From assembly GCA_023426125.1 (NCBI GenBank), contig JAFABI010000032.1:124001-188000 (forward strand): a DNA stretch of 64,000 nucleotides, read 5' to 3'. The DNA is from Bacillota bacterium. Its GTDB lineage: Bacteria; Bacillota; Clostridia; Acetivibrionales; DTU013. This document shows, piece by piece, positions 7,783 through 16,962 of this stretch. Each line of letters starts with the position of its first letter. The first letter of the stretch is position 1. The notes below the pieces were generated by a model. It was not told the DNA's origin, ran no database searches, and was given only the letters and a program-made list of their open reading frames with translations. The position numbers and the translations under genes are program-made.

Positions 7783-10700
7783 TCAGAGTACATCTTCTAT
7801 GCTGCCTTCGATATCCAGATAAAGCGTCTTGAGCTTCTCAAGGTTATCCTCGCTTGCATTCCACATGCCGCGCTGGCTTGCTTCAAGAAGCCGTTCGGCC
7901 ATGCTGTGCACCGCCCAGGGGTTGACGCTTTTGATCCACTCTCTTCTTTCGTCGTCAAAGAGGTAATTCTCACAGATTTTGTCATACATCCAGTCCTCCA
8001 CCACCTCCGAGGTGGCGTCCCAGCCGAAGACGATGTCAACCATGGCCGCAACCTCCTGGGCCCCTTTATAGCCATGCCTTTTCAAGCCTTCAAACCATTT
8101 GGGGTTCATAATCCTCGCCCGCATGACCCTCGCCGTCTCTTCATTTACATTTTTTATTTTGGTTCTGGAGGGATCGCTGCTGTCGCCGCTGTATGCTCTG
8201 GGCATTTTGCCGGAGTGGGTTTTTACGGCTGCGATGAGCCCTCCGTGGTAGTTGTAGAAATCATCGCTTTCCAGCATGTCAATTTCCATGGAGGCTTCGT
8301 TCTTCACCGTGGCGTCGGCAGCCGCCAGTCTGTCCGCAAAGGCGTTTCTCAGCTTAAGCCCGTGGATCTTCCTGCCATAGGCGTGGCCACCCCAGGTGGT
8401 GTATATGTTTCCAAGGTCGCCGGAATCTTTCCAGTTTTTGCTGTTTATCAGGATATCCACCCCCGCGCCGTACGTTCCGGGCGGGCACCCGAATATCCGG
8501 ATTCCCGCCTGTCCGGCGGCATCCTCCTCCGTCAGCCCCTCCGACTTCAATTTACCTATATCCTTGAGGATATTCCTTCGTATATAGTTGACCGTCTCGT
8601 CTTCATCCTGTCCGGCTGCCAGATTTACCGCATCCTCTACCAGTTCGATGAGGTTGGGAAAGGTGTCCCTGAAAAGCCCTGTGATGCGGAGAGTCACATC
8701 GATTCTGGGACGTCCGAGGCTTTCCGGGGAAATGACCTCCAGTCCTATGACTCTATCGGAGTTCTCCAGCCATTTCGGCTTTATCCCCATGAGGTAGAAA
8801 GCCTCTGCAATATCATCCCCGCAGGTTTTCATGGTTTCGCCGCCATAGACCACCATGACGATACCCTCAGGGTATTTTCCCTCATCCTTCAGGAACCGCT
8901 GCATCAGCCCGTCTCCAAGCCGTACTCCTACATCCCAGGCTGCCCTTGTTGGAATTGCCGCCGGGTCGATGGAATAGAAGTTCCTTCCCGTAGGAAGGAT
9001 GGAAACCCTTCCCCTGGTGGGACATCCGGAGCCGCCGGGCGGTATGAAGCCGCCGTTTACACCTTCGATAAAGTATTTTATCTCGTCCGCAACCGCATCC
9101 AGTTTTGGTTTGACGGTATTGCAGGTAAATTTCAGGGTTTTTGAAAGATCGGATATCCTGTCCGCTCCTTGATGCGGAGTACTTTCCACGCTGGCTCCGG
9201 CCGAGGGATAAAAGATGTCCTCCCTCATGGAAACTGCTATTTCGGCTTCAGCAGAGGCATCAGGACATTGCTTCCCTGAAATTTCATTATTAAAAGCTTC
9301 ATGGATAATCCCTTCAACTCTTTCCGGATCAAACCCCGACTCATAAAGAAATCCCAGAACCTCCCGGCATTTTTCCTCCACCCTGTCCAGCCGCATATAA
9401 TTTGTCATTCCGTCCTCTCCGGTCCGTTCAGGATTTCCTTTCAACTGCTCATAATCCATGCCCATGGCTTTGCAAACCGCTGCCGGCAAAGCGGGAACGT
9501 CGCCGTTGGAAAGCCTCAGCAAGGCGCTCATGAGGTTTCTCAGCCTCTCGTCCTCCGGAGCTTCCCCAAACACGTGGAGCCCGTCTTTTATCAATGAATT
9601 CTTTATTTCTTCAATCCATGCGTGAAGCCTGTCAAGGAAGGCCGGAAAATCCGTTTCCAGTTCCGGTGCGGCAAGGTTCAAATCCTGGTGGAAATTATTC
9701 CGTACCGCTAGTTCAATGATCCGTTTCCGGAGGTCGGGTAGCTTTCCCGCATCTGCCTGCTTTGCCTGATAAAACTGTTTTATCAGTTCATCCATTTCCC
9801 CCATGGCATCGTAGACTCCGCTGTTCATAAGGGAGGGGATCAGGTGATCCAGTACGGCCCCGTAAGACCTGCGCTTTACCTGGATGCCCTCTCCGGGGAC
9901 GTCGATGATATAGGGATAAAGATGGGGCATATCGTCAATGGCAATATCGGGATAGCATTCGCCGGACAGGCCGATTTCCTTTCCCGGAAGCCATTCCAGC
10001 GTTCCATGGGTGCCCACGTGCACAATTACGTCTGCCTTAAACACATGCTTCACCCATTTGTAAAATGCAATGTACTGGTGTGGCGGCACGATATCGGTAC
10101 TGTGATAAACCTCCTCGGCTTTTTCCTCAAAGCCTCTGGCCGGCTGCAAACCGATAAAAATATTCCCATTGAGGATTCCGGGTACAGGCAGCCGGTCTTC
10201 ATACACCATGAATTCCCCCGGGGGATTTCCCCAGTCGGCCTTCATTTTCTCCTGTACGGGCTGCTGCAACCGGGAAAACCACTCCCTGTATTTTTCTCCT
10301 TCGATGATGCCAACGCTCTTTTCCAGCACCTTCTCGGCGGAAAGCCAGCGGGTGTCGTTGCTTACGGCATTGATGATCCTGTTTATAATGTCGTCCCCGC
10401 CGGTAAAATCATATTCCGTATATGCGCCCCCGGCTTTCAGCGCTTCTACCATGTTCCATACGCTTTTGGGGCTGTCCAGGCCGAAGGCGCAGCCGATCAT
10501 GTCATTTCTCGGGGGCATGTTGTGAAAAATAATGGCTATTTTCTTTTCACCCTGGGGTTTCTTCCTCAAAGCCGCCCAGTTAAGGGCCAAGCGGCATACC
10601 TTGTCCGCCCTTTCCTCGATGGGCAGGAAGACGCTTCTTTCTCCTGCCCGCTCCTTCCGGTTCTCGATATATGCCACCGGAACACTTATGAGCTGCCCGT

Positions 10701-11652
10701 CAAATTCCGGATGGTATACGCTGTTGGCCAGCGACATTGCGTCAAGGCCGCGTATAGAAGCCTTCCAGCCTTCAAAGCTATTGTAGGTTGACATTGCCTG
10801 GATAACAGGCACTCCCAGTTGTTCAAAAATGCTTTTTTCCACCGAAGTGCTGCCGTCCCCGGGATTGGCCAGCACACTCTGGGCAAGCCCGATGTTGTTG
10901 ATGAGGACGTCCACCACGGGAAGACCATTTTCCATCAACAGGTTGTCAATGGACCATTGAAGGCCTTTGCAGCCGACGGAGGGATTCGGCGCCGACGCGG
11001 TGTATACGGCAAGCGCCGATCCGCCGTGGTTCTCAATGCCTTTGATCAGCGCGTCGATGTGCAGGGTATTGTTCTCATGCCTGTATTTGCTGTAAAAAAG
11101 AATACCCGCCACCGGCTTCCCGGCTTTTTTTATTTCACGTATGTATTTTTTATAATCCTCCGTGTCTTTTTGCGGATGGTATATCCCCTCCCAGCACGGA
11201 GCTACGGCACCGGCATATGCATATTTGACCCGGCCAAAGGCGGAGGCGATATAAAGCAGCATATTGCCGCTGTTTTTCTTTCCGCCCGTAAGGTAATAGC
11301 GAAGGATTTCATCATATTCGTTTCCGGATATTCCCGACTTTTTCAGCAGCAGGACATTTTCCTCCTCCACCCCTGAATAGATGAAAAACTTCTTTTTGCC
11401 CGCATAGGCTTCAAATAGCCTGTCAAAACCCTTGAACCAGGTTATTCCGCCATGTATGGAGATAAAGATGAAATCGGCGTCCCCGCATAACTCCATCGAT
11501 TTTTCAAAGCTTTCCGCACTGCTGTCCAGTTCAAAGGTATCCGAAAAATCAAAGCAAAACTCTCCGGGATGCCTTTCCGCAAGTTCCAGGCAGGCTTCCT
11601 TCATGCCATAGGAAGAATCATGGCCCGAGAATATCAACATAAATCTAAACAT
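7783..11652 (-). CDS. CobN/BchH-like chelatase large subunit, first copy
   Basis: This 1289-residue protein is a complete CobN homologue. Its N-terminus contains ISIHGGITWFKG, the middle carries PPRNDMIGCAFGLD and HVGTHGTLEWLPGK (near residue 543), and the end carries PPGTYGAGVD, YHGGLIAAV and a FGWDATSEVV block. The metal/tetrapyrrole-site histidines and glutamate are retained. The ATG at 11652 is chosen over a GTG at 11661 because GAGGTG precedes it by six bases. It overlaps the end of cbiZ by eight bp. The classical CobN works with CobS and CobT in the aerobic B12 route, so tandem CobN copies in a likely strict anaerobe, with a single ChlI-like motor in view, are unusual. Confidence 0.92.
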   Translation of the reverse strand: MFRFMLIFSGHDSSYGMKEACLELAERHPGEFCFDFSDTFELDSSAESFEKSMELCGDADFIFISIHGGITWFKGFDRLFEAYAGKKKFFIYSGVEEENVLLLKKSGISGNEYDEILRYYLTGGKKNSGNMLLYIASAFGRVKYAYAGAVAPCWEGIYHPQKDTEDYKKYIREIKKAGKPVAGILFYSKYRHENNTLHIDALIKGIENHGGSALAVYTASAPNPSVGCKGLQWSIDNLLMENGLPVVDVLINNIGLAQSVLANPGDGSTSVEKSIFEQLGVPVIQAMSTYNSFEGWKASIRGLDAMSLANSVYHPEFDGQLISVPVAYIENRKERAGERSVFLPIEERADKVCRLALNWAALRKKPQGEKKIAIIFHNMPPRNDMIGCAFGLDSPKSVWNMVEALKAGGAYTEYDFTGGDDIINRIINAVSNDTRWLSAEKVLEKSVGIIEGEKYREWFSRLQQPVQEKMKADWGNPPGEFMVYEDRLPVPGILNGNIFIGLQPARGFEEKAEEVYHSTDIVPPHQYIAFYKWVKHVFKADVIVHVGTHGTLEWLPGKEIGLSGECYPDIAIDDMPHLYPYIIDVPGEGIQVKRRSYGAVLDHLIPSLMNSGVYDAMGEMDELIKQFYQAKQADAGKLPDLRKRIIELAVRNNFHQDLNLAAPELETDFPAFLDRLHAWIEEIKNSLIKDGLHVFGEAPEDERLRNLMSALLRLSNGDVPALPAAVCKAMGMDYEQLKGNPERTGEDGMTNYMRLDRVEEKCREVLGFLYESGFDPERVEGIIHEAFNNEISGKQCPDASAEAEIAVSMREDIFYPSAGASVESTPHQGADRISDLSKTLKFTCNTVKPKLDAVADEIKYFIEGVNGGFIPPGGSGCPTRGRVSILPTGRNFYSIDPAAIPTRAAWDVGVRLGDGLMQRFLKDEGKYPEGIVMVVYGGETMKTCGDDIAEAFYLMGIKPKWLENSDRVIGLEVISPESLGRPRIDVTLRITGLFRDTFPNLIELVEDAVNLAAGQDEDETVNYIRRNILKDIGKLKSEGLTEEDAAGQAGIRIFGCPPGTYGAGVDILINSKNWKDSGDLGNIYTTWGGHAYGRKIHGLKLRNAFADRLAAADATVKNEASMEIDMLESDDFYNYHGGLIAAVKTHSGKMPRAYSGDSSDPSRTKIKNVNEETARVMRARIMNPKWFEGLKRHGYKGAQEVAAMVDIVFGWDATSEVVEDWMYDKICENYLFDDERREWIKSVNPWAVHSMAERLLEASQRGMWNASEDNLEKLKTLYLDIEGSIEDVL

Positions 11653-12865
11653 GGTACTCACCTCGCGCAGTATTGGCGATCATAGCCGTATAGTGATCAA
11701 GAAGTTCTTTCCGGACATCCTCGATGCCGCTCCCTTCCCCTTTTACACCTGCCACCTTAACCGTAAAGCATGACGGCAATATGCCTTCCGCCTTAGGGGC
11801 GCCTTCCCAAACAGCTTTTTTGCTTTCGTCTTCATCTCTTTCAGGCTCAGATAGAATGTCCGGGTCCTTCTTCATTATTCCCAGCAGCATATGGCCGGCC
11901 ATTGCCGCTTCTTCAGGGTCAAGAAGCTCCCATTCCAGCTGGTCCAGAACGTGCACAAACAGGGAGGTAAGCGTCACCAGCCCTCTGGACATCTCCAGCA
12001 TGTGCAGCCGATGGATAAAATCCGCCTTGCTCATGGCTTCTCCGGTTTCCTTTTCCTTTTCCATATAATACAGCCAGAGCTTTTCTTCATTGATCCCATA
12101 CCTTTTCATCCTTCTCAGAATGCTGTGCTGGTAGCCGGGACACAGTCCCGACTGCTTGAACAGCGCCTCCTTGACTGCAGCCTTGACACTTCGTCCGATC
12201 AGCTCCCCAAGCTTTGAATGCTTTCCTGCATTGGTCAAAACTATTCCCGACATGGGATTGCAGATGAGAATCGTCCCATCGGTACCAGAACCGGTGGCCA
12301 GGCCGCTGGAATAATTGCTGCCGGCCATCAGCTCCTGCAGTGCTGCCGTCTTGGCCTCCGTGCAGGTCACAAGCGCTCTGGCCATTGTCCCTTCCGGAAG
12401 GTCTGCGTCAATTGAAAGGAGAATGTTGATAGTACCATGGTTCAGCACTTCAGTCTTTCCGACGCGTTCATGGAAGGATGCGGGGTCCCCCGCCCTTCCG
12501 CCGTTCACTTCCACGCCTCCGGTGACGATGGCCGTTACCGTCAGGTTTTCGAAGCTTTCATTTTTAATGGACACATTCTCCATGGAGGCCGCTGTGCCGA
12601 TACCGGCAGTTTTATCGGGATCAAGCCCCAGCTCGGAAGCGATCAGCCGCATGTGCTCCTCATAGGTCGGCGCCCGCAATTTGCAGGCCATGCCGGCGCC
12701 AGGATTCCCATCGTTGTTGAATACGGCAGTGAGGTTTTCCTTATAACCGCCGTTCAGCGGCGATGTGCTGAGAACCTTTCTCGCTCCGCCAAAAGGGATG
12801 ACGACGCTTTTGCCGTATCTGTGCACACAGTCTCCGTTTGAAAGAGTATAAATAATCAAGTTCAT
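11645..12865 (-). CDS. cbiZ: Adenosylcobinamide amidohydrolase CbiZ
   Basis: This 406-residue protein matches the CbiZ family, which removes the aminopropanol side chain from salvaged corrinoids so that the ring can be rebuilt with a preferred lower ligand. Diagnostic stretches are GIGTAASMENVSI, VTGGVEVNGGRAGDP and ATGSGTDGTI. The C-terminal half (from about residue 230) is longer than in short archaeal CbiZ proteins and includes a helical extension. The ATG at 12865 is preceded by a strong GGAGGAGGAA; a GTG four codons earlier lies within that ribosome site. It sits between the importer genes and the chelatases, which suits a remodelling step on imported corrinoids. Confidence 0.85.
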   Translation of the reverse strand: MNLIIYTLSNGDCVHRYGKSVVIPFGGARKVLSTSPLNGGYKENLTAVFNNDGNPGAGMACKLRAPTYEEHMRLIASELGLDPDKTAGIGTAASMENVSIKNESFENLTVTAIVTGGVEVNGGRAGDPASFHERVGKTEVLNHGTINILLSIDADLPEGTMARALVTCTEAKTAALQELMAGSNYSSGLATGSGTDGTILICNPMSGIVLTNAGKHSKLGELIGRSVKAAVKEALFKQSGLCPGYQHSILRRMKRYGINEEKLWLYYMEKEKETGEAMSKADFIHRLHMLEMSRGLVTLTSLFVHVLDQLEWELLDPEEAAMAGHMLLGIMKKDPDILSEPERDEDESKKAVWEGAPKAEGILPSCFTVKVAGVKGEGSGIEDVRKELLDHYTAMIANTARGEYHV

Positions 12866-12895
12866 TTCCTCCTCCACTAATATCCTGCAGTCATA

Positions 12896-14095
12896 TCATA
12901 CCTTTGAATTCCGGCAATAGGCCGGAATTTCCTCAGCCGTACCGCAGTCTACCATCTTTTCGGCCAATTCCCCATATAGCCGTTTACATTCCGGCTCATC
13001 TCTGAGGGTATACACACGCTTTCCGGCTAGAACAGCTTCACTCACCAGCCTCTGGTTCGCCTGATTGATTTCCGTAACTGGGAATCCTGAATCGATGACG
13101 ATTTCAACCCTGCCTATCAGTTCCTTCGCCTCGTCAAAGGCCTTTTCACCTATGGCGGCAAAGGGTTTTTCCTTGATGCTGTGGATTCCCATGGTTTCGG
13201 CGATATGGCTGTCCACATCGTTTTCATGAAGGATTCCGGTATAAAAGCCCACATTGTTTCTTGTAAGCTGCCTGTATAAAGCCGTTGCCGTACCGCCTCC
13301 CCCCGCCACGAATACCTCCGGCGCATTGGAATTGGACAGCTCCATAGTGCCAAGAAAAGCGCTGAAGCTCGCGCAGCCTATGTCATAAAGGCTGCACACC
13401 GCCTCGCTGCTTCCCACTTTTTCCGGCAGTCCCATGTCCGCAATCTCCCCATTTTTCACCAGCACCGCCATGTCACAGCTCTTTAGCGCAAGGTCCACTT
13501 CATGAAGGGAAAGAATCACCGTAATCCCCTTTTCTCTTCCCAGCTTTTTCAGGATTGAAATCACTTCCAGCTTGTGCCTTATGTCCAGATGGGTGGTAGG
13601 CTCGTCAAGGATGATCAGTTCAGGCTCCTGGGCCAGGGCCCTTGCAAGCATGACCTTCTGCCGCTCGCCGTCGCTCAGCTCGTTAAAATACCTCCCGGCA
13701 ATGTTATCTGCGTTCACCATCCTGAGGGAGTGTTCCACAATTTCTCTGTCGCGTTCCTTCATATTCCCGAGAAAACCGGTATGGGGATGCCTCCCCATGG
13801 CCACAACATCAAAAACATTCAGATATCCTGCCGAAAGCTTTTCCGTCAGCACCACGGCCAATATTCTGGAAAGGGTTTTGCGGTTCAAATCCTTCAATTC
13901 TTTTCCCTGTATTTTTATACTGCCTCCAAGCGGCGTAAGCAGGGCAGACAAGGATTTTAAGATGGTGGACTTTCCGGAACCGTTGGGTCCCAGCAGACAG
14001 GCCATCTGCCCTTTTTTGACGTCAAGGTTTATGCCTCCCACAACCTTCTTTTTGTCATAGCCGACAACCAGGTCCTGCGTTTCAAGTATGCTCAC
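12896..14095 (-). CDS. btuD: BtuD-like cobalamin ABC transporter ATPase with extra C-terminal domain
   Basis: This 399-residue protein begins at a GTG (14095) that overlaps the permease stop as GTGA. Residues 1-250 are a FecE/BtuD-type ATPase with Walker A GPNGSGKST, signature LSDGERQKVMLARAL, and Walker B LIILDEPTTHLD. Residues of about 255-399 form a second domain beginning APEVFVAGGGGTATALYR, with a glycine-rich nucleotide-like loop and IVIDSGFPV, which is not part of a normal importer ATPase. A longer open frame exists upstream, but it overlaps the permease and is not used. The ATPase role in B12 uptake follows from context and the riboswitch; the added domain may sense a ligand or dinucleotide, which is inference. 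Confidence 0.88.
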   Translation of the reverse strand: MSILETQDLVVGYDKKKVVGGINLDVKKGQMACLLGPNGSGKSTILKSLSALLTPLGGSIKIQGKELKDLNRKTLSRILAVVLTEKLSAGYLNVFDVVAMGRHPHTGFLGNMKERDREIVEHSLRMVNADNIAGRYFNELSDGERQKVMLARALAQEPELIILDEPTTHLDIRHKLEVISILKKLGREKGITVILSLHEVDLALKSCDMAVLVKNGEIADMGLPEKVGSSEAVCSLYDIGCASFSAFLGTMELSNSNAPEVFVAGGGGTATALYRQLTRNNVGFYTGILHENDVDSHIAETMGIHSIKEKPFAAIGEKAFDEAKELIGRVEIVIDSGFPVTEINQANQRLVSEAVLAGKRVYTLRDEPECKRLYGELAEKMVDCGTAEEIPAYCRNSKV

Positions 14096-15120
14096 AGGGC
14101 AGTCCTCCTTTTCAGAAGCAGCCACACAACGATGGGAACTCCAAAGAATGACGTCACGGTGCTGATGGCAATCTCCGCAGGCGCAAGCAGCGTCCTTGCG
14201 GCCAGGTCGCAAAGACCGGTAATAACGGCTCCCAGCAGGAAAAGCGCCGGTACCAGCACCCGGTTGTCCGAAGTGCGGAAGGACAGCCTGGCAATGTGGG
14301 GAATCGACATGCCGATAAAGGCCACCGGGCCTGCAAATGCAGTCACTACGGCTGTAAGCACACTGGAAATGCATATGATGAATATGCGGAAAAGCCTTAT
14401 GTTCACTCCCATGCTTTTGGCATAATCCTCCCCCAGGAGAAATGCGTTTAATGGCTTTGAGATGAGGAAGGCCAGGAAGAGGAAGGGTATCCCGATGATC
14501 AGCAGCACCCTCACCTGAGCCCAGGTAAAGCCTGCAAAGCTCCCCATGGTCCAGAGGACAAAGCCCTTAATCTTTTCTGTATCTGCAAAGGTCATCAACA
14601 AGCCGGTTGCCGCCGAACATAGATACCCTATCATTAGACCTATCACAAGCAGTGTAACAACGCTTTTAATCTTGTACGCAAAAAGAAGCACTATGATGGT
14701 TACAACAATCGCCCCAAGGAATGCCCCAAAGAAAATAAAGTAAGGCGAGAGGGTTGAAACTCCGAAGGTGAATCCTCCCAGCATGAACAGGGCAATAAAC
14801 AGCGTAGAGCCTGAAGATACGCCCAGTACATAGGAATCCACAATGGGATTGCGGAAAAATATCTGCAGCAAAAGTCCTGAAACCGCGATTGCACCGCCCC
14901 CAATCATTGCTGCGATTGTCCTGGGAAGGCGTATTTTCCATACGATGGTGGAATTGATGGAATCATCTTTTATTGCATTGAATATGATGTTCCCCACGTC
15001 AGGCAGCCGGATTTTAACCGAACCGACAGCGATGTTGATGGCAAATATGAACAGCAGCAAGCCTGCCAGCATCAAAAAAGCAATCATAAACCTGCCTGCG
15101 CGGAGCGTATCCTTCCGCAT
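14092..15120 (-). CDS. btuC: BtuC/FecCD-family corrinoid ABC transporter permease
   Basis: This 342-residue permease has the roughly ten hydrophobic segments of the FecCD/BtuC family, with IRLPRTIAAMIGGGAIAVSG near the start and GPVAFIGMSIPHIAR near residue 255, both family landmarks. GGAGTG precedes the ATG. It is followed without a gap by its ATPase. Siderophore permeases share this family; assignment to corrinoids rests on the cobalamin riboswitch and neighbours rather than on the permease itself. Confidence 0.88.
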   Translation of the reverse strand: MRKDTLRAGRFMIAFLMLAGLLLFIFAINIAVGSVKIRLPDVGNIIFNAIKDDSINSTIVWKIRLPRTIAAMIGGGAIAVSGLLLQIFFRNPIVDSYVLGVSSGSTLFIALFMLGGFTFGVSTLSPYFIFFGAFLGAIVVTIIVLLFAYKIKSVVTLLVIGLMIGYLCSAATGLLMTFADTEKIKGFVLWTMGSFAGFTWAQVRVLLIIGIPFLFLAFLISKPLNAFLLGEDYAKSMGVNIRLFRIFIICISSVLTAVVTAFAGPVAFIGMSIPHIARLSFRTSDNRVLVPALFLLGAVITGLCDLAARTLLAPAEIAISTVTSFFGVPIVVWLLLKRRTAL

Positions 15121-15468
15121 TTGTTTTCACTCCATTTAAGTATTATAGCGGTACATAGTAATATGTCATTGCGAGGCCGTAGGCCGTGGCAATCTCGTCT
15201 CTGACACTACGGCAAAACTACCGGGTTTGCCCATGGGAGCGCCGTCCGCCCGTATGTCAAGGGGACAGGTGTGTTGACATTACGGTACATTGACACGCAA
15301 GTGTCAATGTACCTGTCCCCCTGACATGGGGGAATAGTTAACGGCGAGACATCCAAGAACCGTCCCTTTATGTATGGAATTGCGTTATCAAAGGTAGCTT
15401 TCTGCGGACGCGCAATGCGCGCCCCTGCAGTTTTTCAGACGCAGTGTGCCCCGGTACAACAGGGTGTT
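15121..15468. repeat. Intergenic cluster of dispersed repeats A, C and B
   Basis: This gap inside the operon contains no gene. It holds a short copy of repeat A (15165-15199, GTCATTGCGAG to GGCAATCTCG), a palindromic copy of repeat C (15256-15328) in which two GGGGACAGG-type arms flank GTACATTGACA and its inverse, and a copy of repeat B (15401-15430). The palindromes could form stable RNA hairpins between btuF and btuC and so lower downstream expression or stabilise the upstream message. Confidence 0.7.
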
Positions 15469-16935
15469 TTAATTCTTGGGCAGCTTCACAAGCTTTGCCG
15501 GCGTGTAGCCTTTAAACGCGTCGGGATGGAAAACGGCCGCAACGCTTTTGATAAACAGGTCGGTTTCCGGAATGGTCTCCCACCAGTCTGCGGCGTAGGC
15601 ATAGACATTTCCATTCTTGACGGCCTTAATGTCTGCAAAGATCGGATTGTCCTTTACAATCCCTTCAATGGTGGGATTTGCCATATAATTCACGGTAGAG
15701 GAATAGACGAAAACATCCGCATCCTTTGCACCGGCGTAAAACTCCTCCATGCTTAACGGCGTGCTGTTTGATTCGCCGATTCCAACGTTCTTGAAAACAT
15801 AATCTCCGCCTGCCATATCCAGCCACTTGCCGACATAAGAGCCTGCATTGGGTACGTTGACTACGCCATTATAGGAAGAGCCCCAGACTACCTTCGGCTT
15901 GGCCTTGCCGTCGACTTTTGCCGTGATGCCGTCAATTTCCTTCACCGCATCGTTCAAGACTTTTTCCGCTGCCAGTTCCTTGTCATAGAAAACGCCCATG
16001 AACTTGATCCATTCCATACGTCCAAGGTAATGGGATTCCATGTATTCATTGTTCACTGCGGAATTTATTCCCATCTCGTCGGCCTTTTGTATGATGGCTT
16101 GCTGGCCGTAATCCCCCGTATATACGAAGATCAGCTCGGGATTGATCGCCTTGACCAGCTCGTAATCCGGCTCGCCCATACCGTCTCCGCCTACGAATTT
16201 AACCCTGCCGTCGGTAATTGCGTTCTTTATTTCGGCGTTTTTCCAGCCGTCAACATCGGTTGTAACCGCCTTGAGGCTGCTGAAAGCTCCCAGCTTTATC
16301 AGCGGGCCTACCTGGGTGGAGGATGCCGCCATGACGTTTTTCAGCGGTATGCTGACCAACCTGTCGTACTTTATATTCTGAGGAGCGGTTTTACCTTCGG
16401 GCACCAACAGCAAACGTTGGTTTTCGCCATCTGTCACCAGCTTGCATCCGTTGTCAAGATAATCTACCTTGAAGCTTTCCGAAAAGTAAACCGGCAGGCT
16501 TTTCATTTTGATGCTCAATTTTGAAGCTTTGCTATCAAAGGTTGAAGACAGTCCGAAAACAACTTGAACAAAGTCCTGCGGCACATAAGTGGAACCGTTT
16601 TTTACAGCGGAGAGGGCACTCATTTTAAACGCTCTTCCATTGGCATAGACCGTTTCCCTTCCCTGCTTCATGATATATACATTGTCACCGCGCAAAATTG
16701 TAATGTTTTTATTAACGGAATCCCACGAAACATTCCCGCCCAGTGCTTCGGATAAGGTCTTCACGGGGAGCATGATTATACCTGACTGCAAATAAGGCGG
16801 CGTGCTGCCCAGTGACAACACCTTTCCATTTAATTCAACCTGCACATCCGATGCCGCTATGGATAGCGAAAATGAAGTCAGGATAAAAACACATGTAACA
16901 ATAAGCACAATTACTCTTTTATAATTCTTTGACAT
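15469..16935 (-). CDS. BtuF-like substrate-binding protein with N-terminal copper amine oxidase-N domain
   Basis: This 488-residue exported protein has a signal peptide (residues 1-28, ending SIAAS) without a lipobox cysteine. Residues of about 30-150 form a copper amine oxidase N-terminal domain (LPVKTLSEALGGNVSWDS, YVPQDFVQVVFG), a module that Clostridia use as a cell-wall or spacer domain. The remainder is a class III periplasmic-binding fold of the BtuF/FhuD type (LIFVYTGDYGQQAI, YVGKWLDMAGGDYVF, VFVYSSTVNYM). Without a lipid anchor, attachment may depend on the N-terminal module. It precedes btuC and is the likely corrinoid receptor of the importer. Confidence 0.85.
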   Translation of the reverse strand: MSKNYKRVIVLIVTCVFILTSFSLSIAASDVQVELNGKVLSLGSTPPYLQSGIIMLPVKTLSEALGGNVSWDSVNKNITILRGDNVYIMKQGRETVYANGRAFKMSALSAVKNGSTYVPQDFVQVVFGLSSTFDSKASKLSIKMKSLPVYFSESFKVDYLDNGCKLVTDGENQRLLLVPEGKTAPQNIKYDRLVSIPLKNVMAASSTQVGPLIKLGAFSSLKAVTTDVDGWKNAEIKNAITDGRVKFVGGDGMGEPDYELVKAINPELIFVYTGDYGQQAIIQKADEMGINSAVNNEYMESHYLGRMEWIKFMGVFYDKELAAEKVLNDAVKEIDGITAKVDGKAKPKVVWGSSYNGVVNVPNAGSYVGKWLDMAGGDYVFKNVGIGESNSTPLSMEEFYAGAKDADVFVYSSTVNYMANPTIEGIVKDNPIFADIKAVKNGNVYAYAADWWETIPETDLFIKSVAAVFHPDAFKGYTPAKLVKLPKN

Positions 16936-16962
16936 TGCTCGTCGACCCCTTTCCTATTCTTT

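Noticed and set aside
7699..9144. Plus-strand open frame of 481 codons
   Set aside because: It lies wholly opposite the CobN-like genes, has no ribosome site or family resemblance, and is explained by the codon bias of the minus-strand gene.
9844..10791. Plus-strand open frame of 315 codons
   Set aside because: It is the antisense shadow of the first CobN-like gene; the minus-strand frame has clear family motifs throughout.
14096..14374. N-terminal extension of the BtuD frame
   Set aside because: It overlaps the btuC 3' end in another phase and shows no homology; the GTG at 14095 overlaps the btuC stop as in coupled genes.
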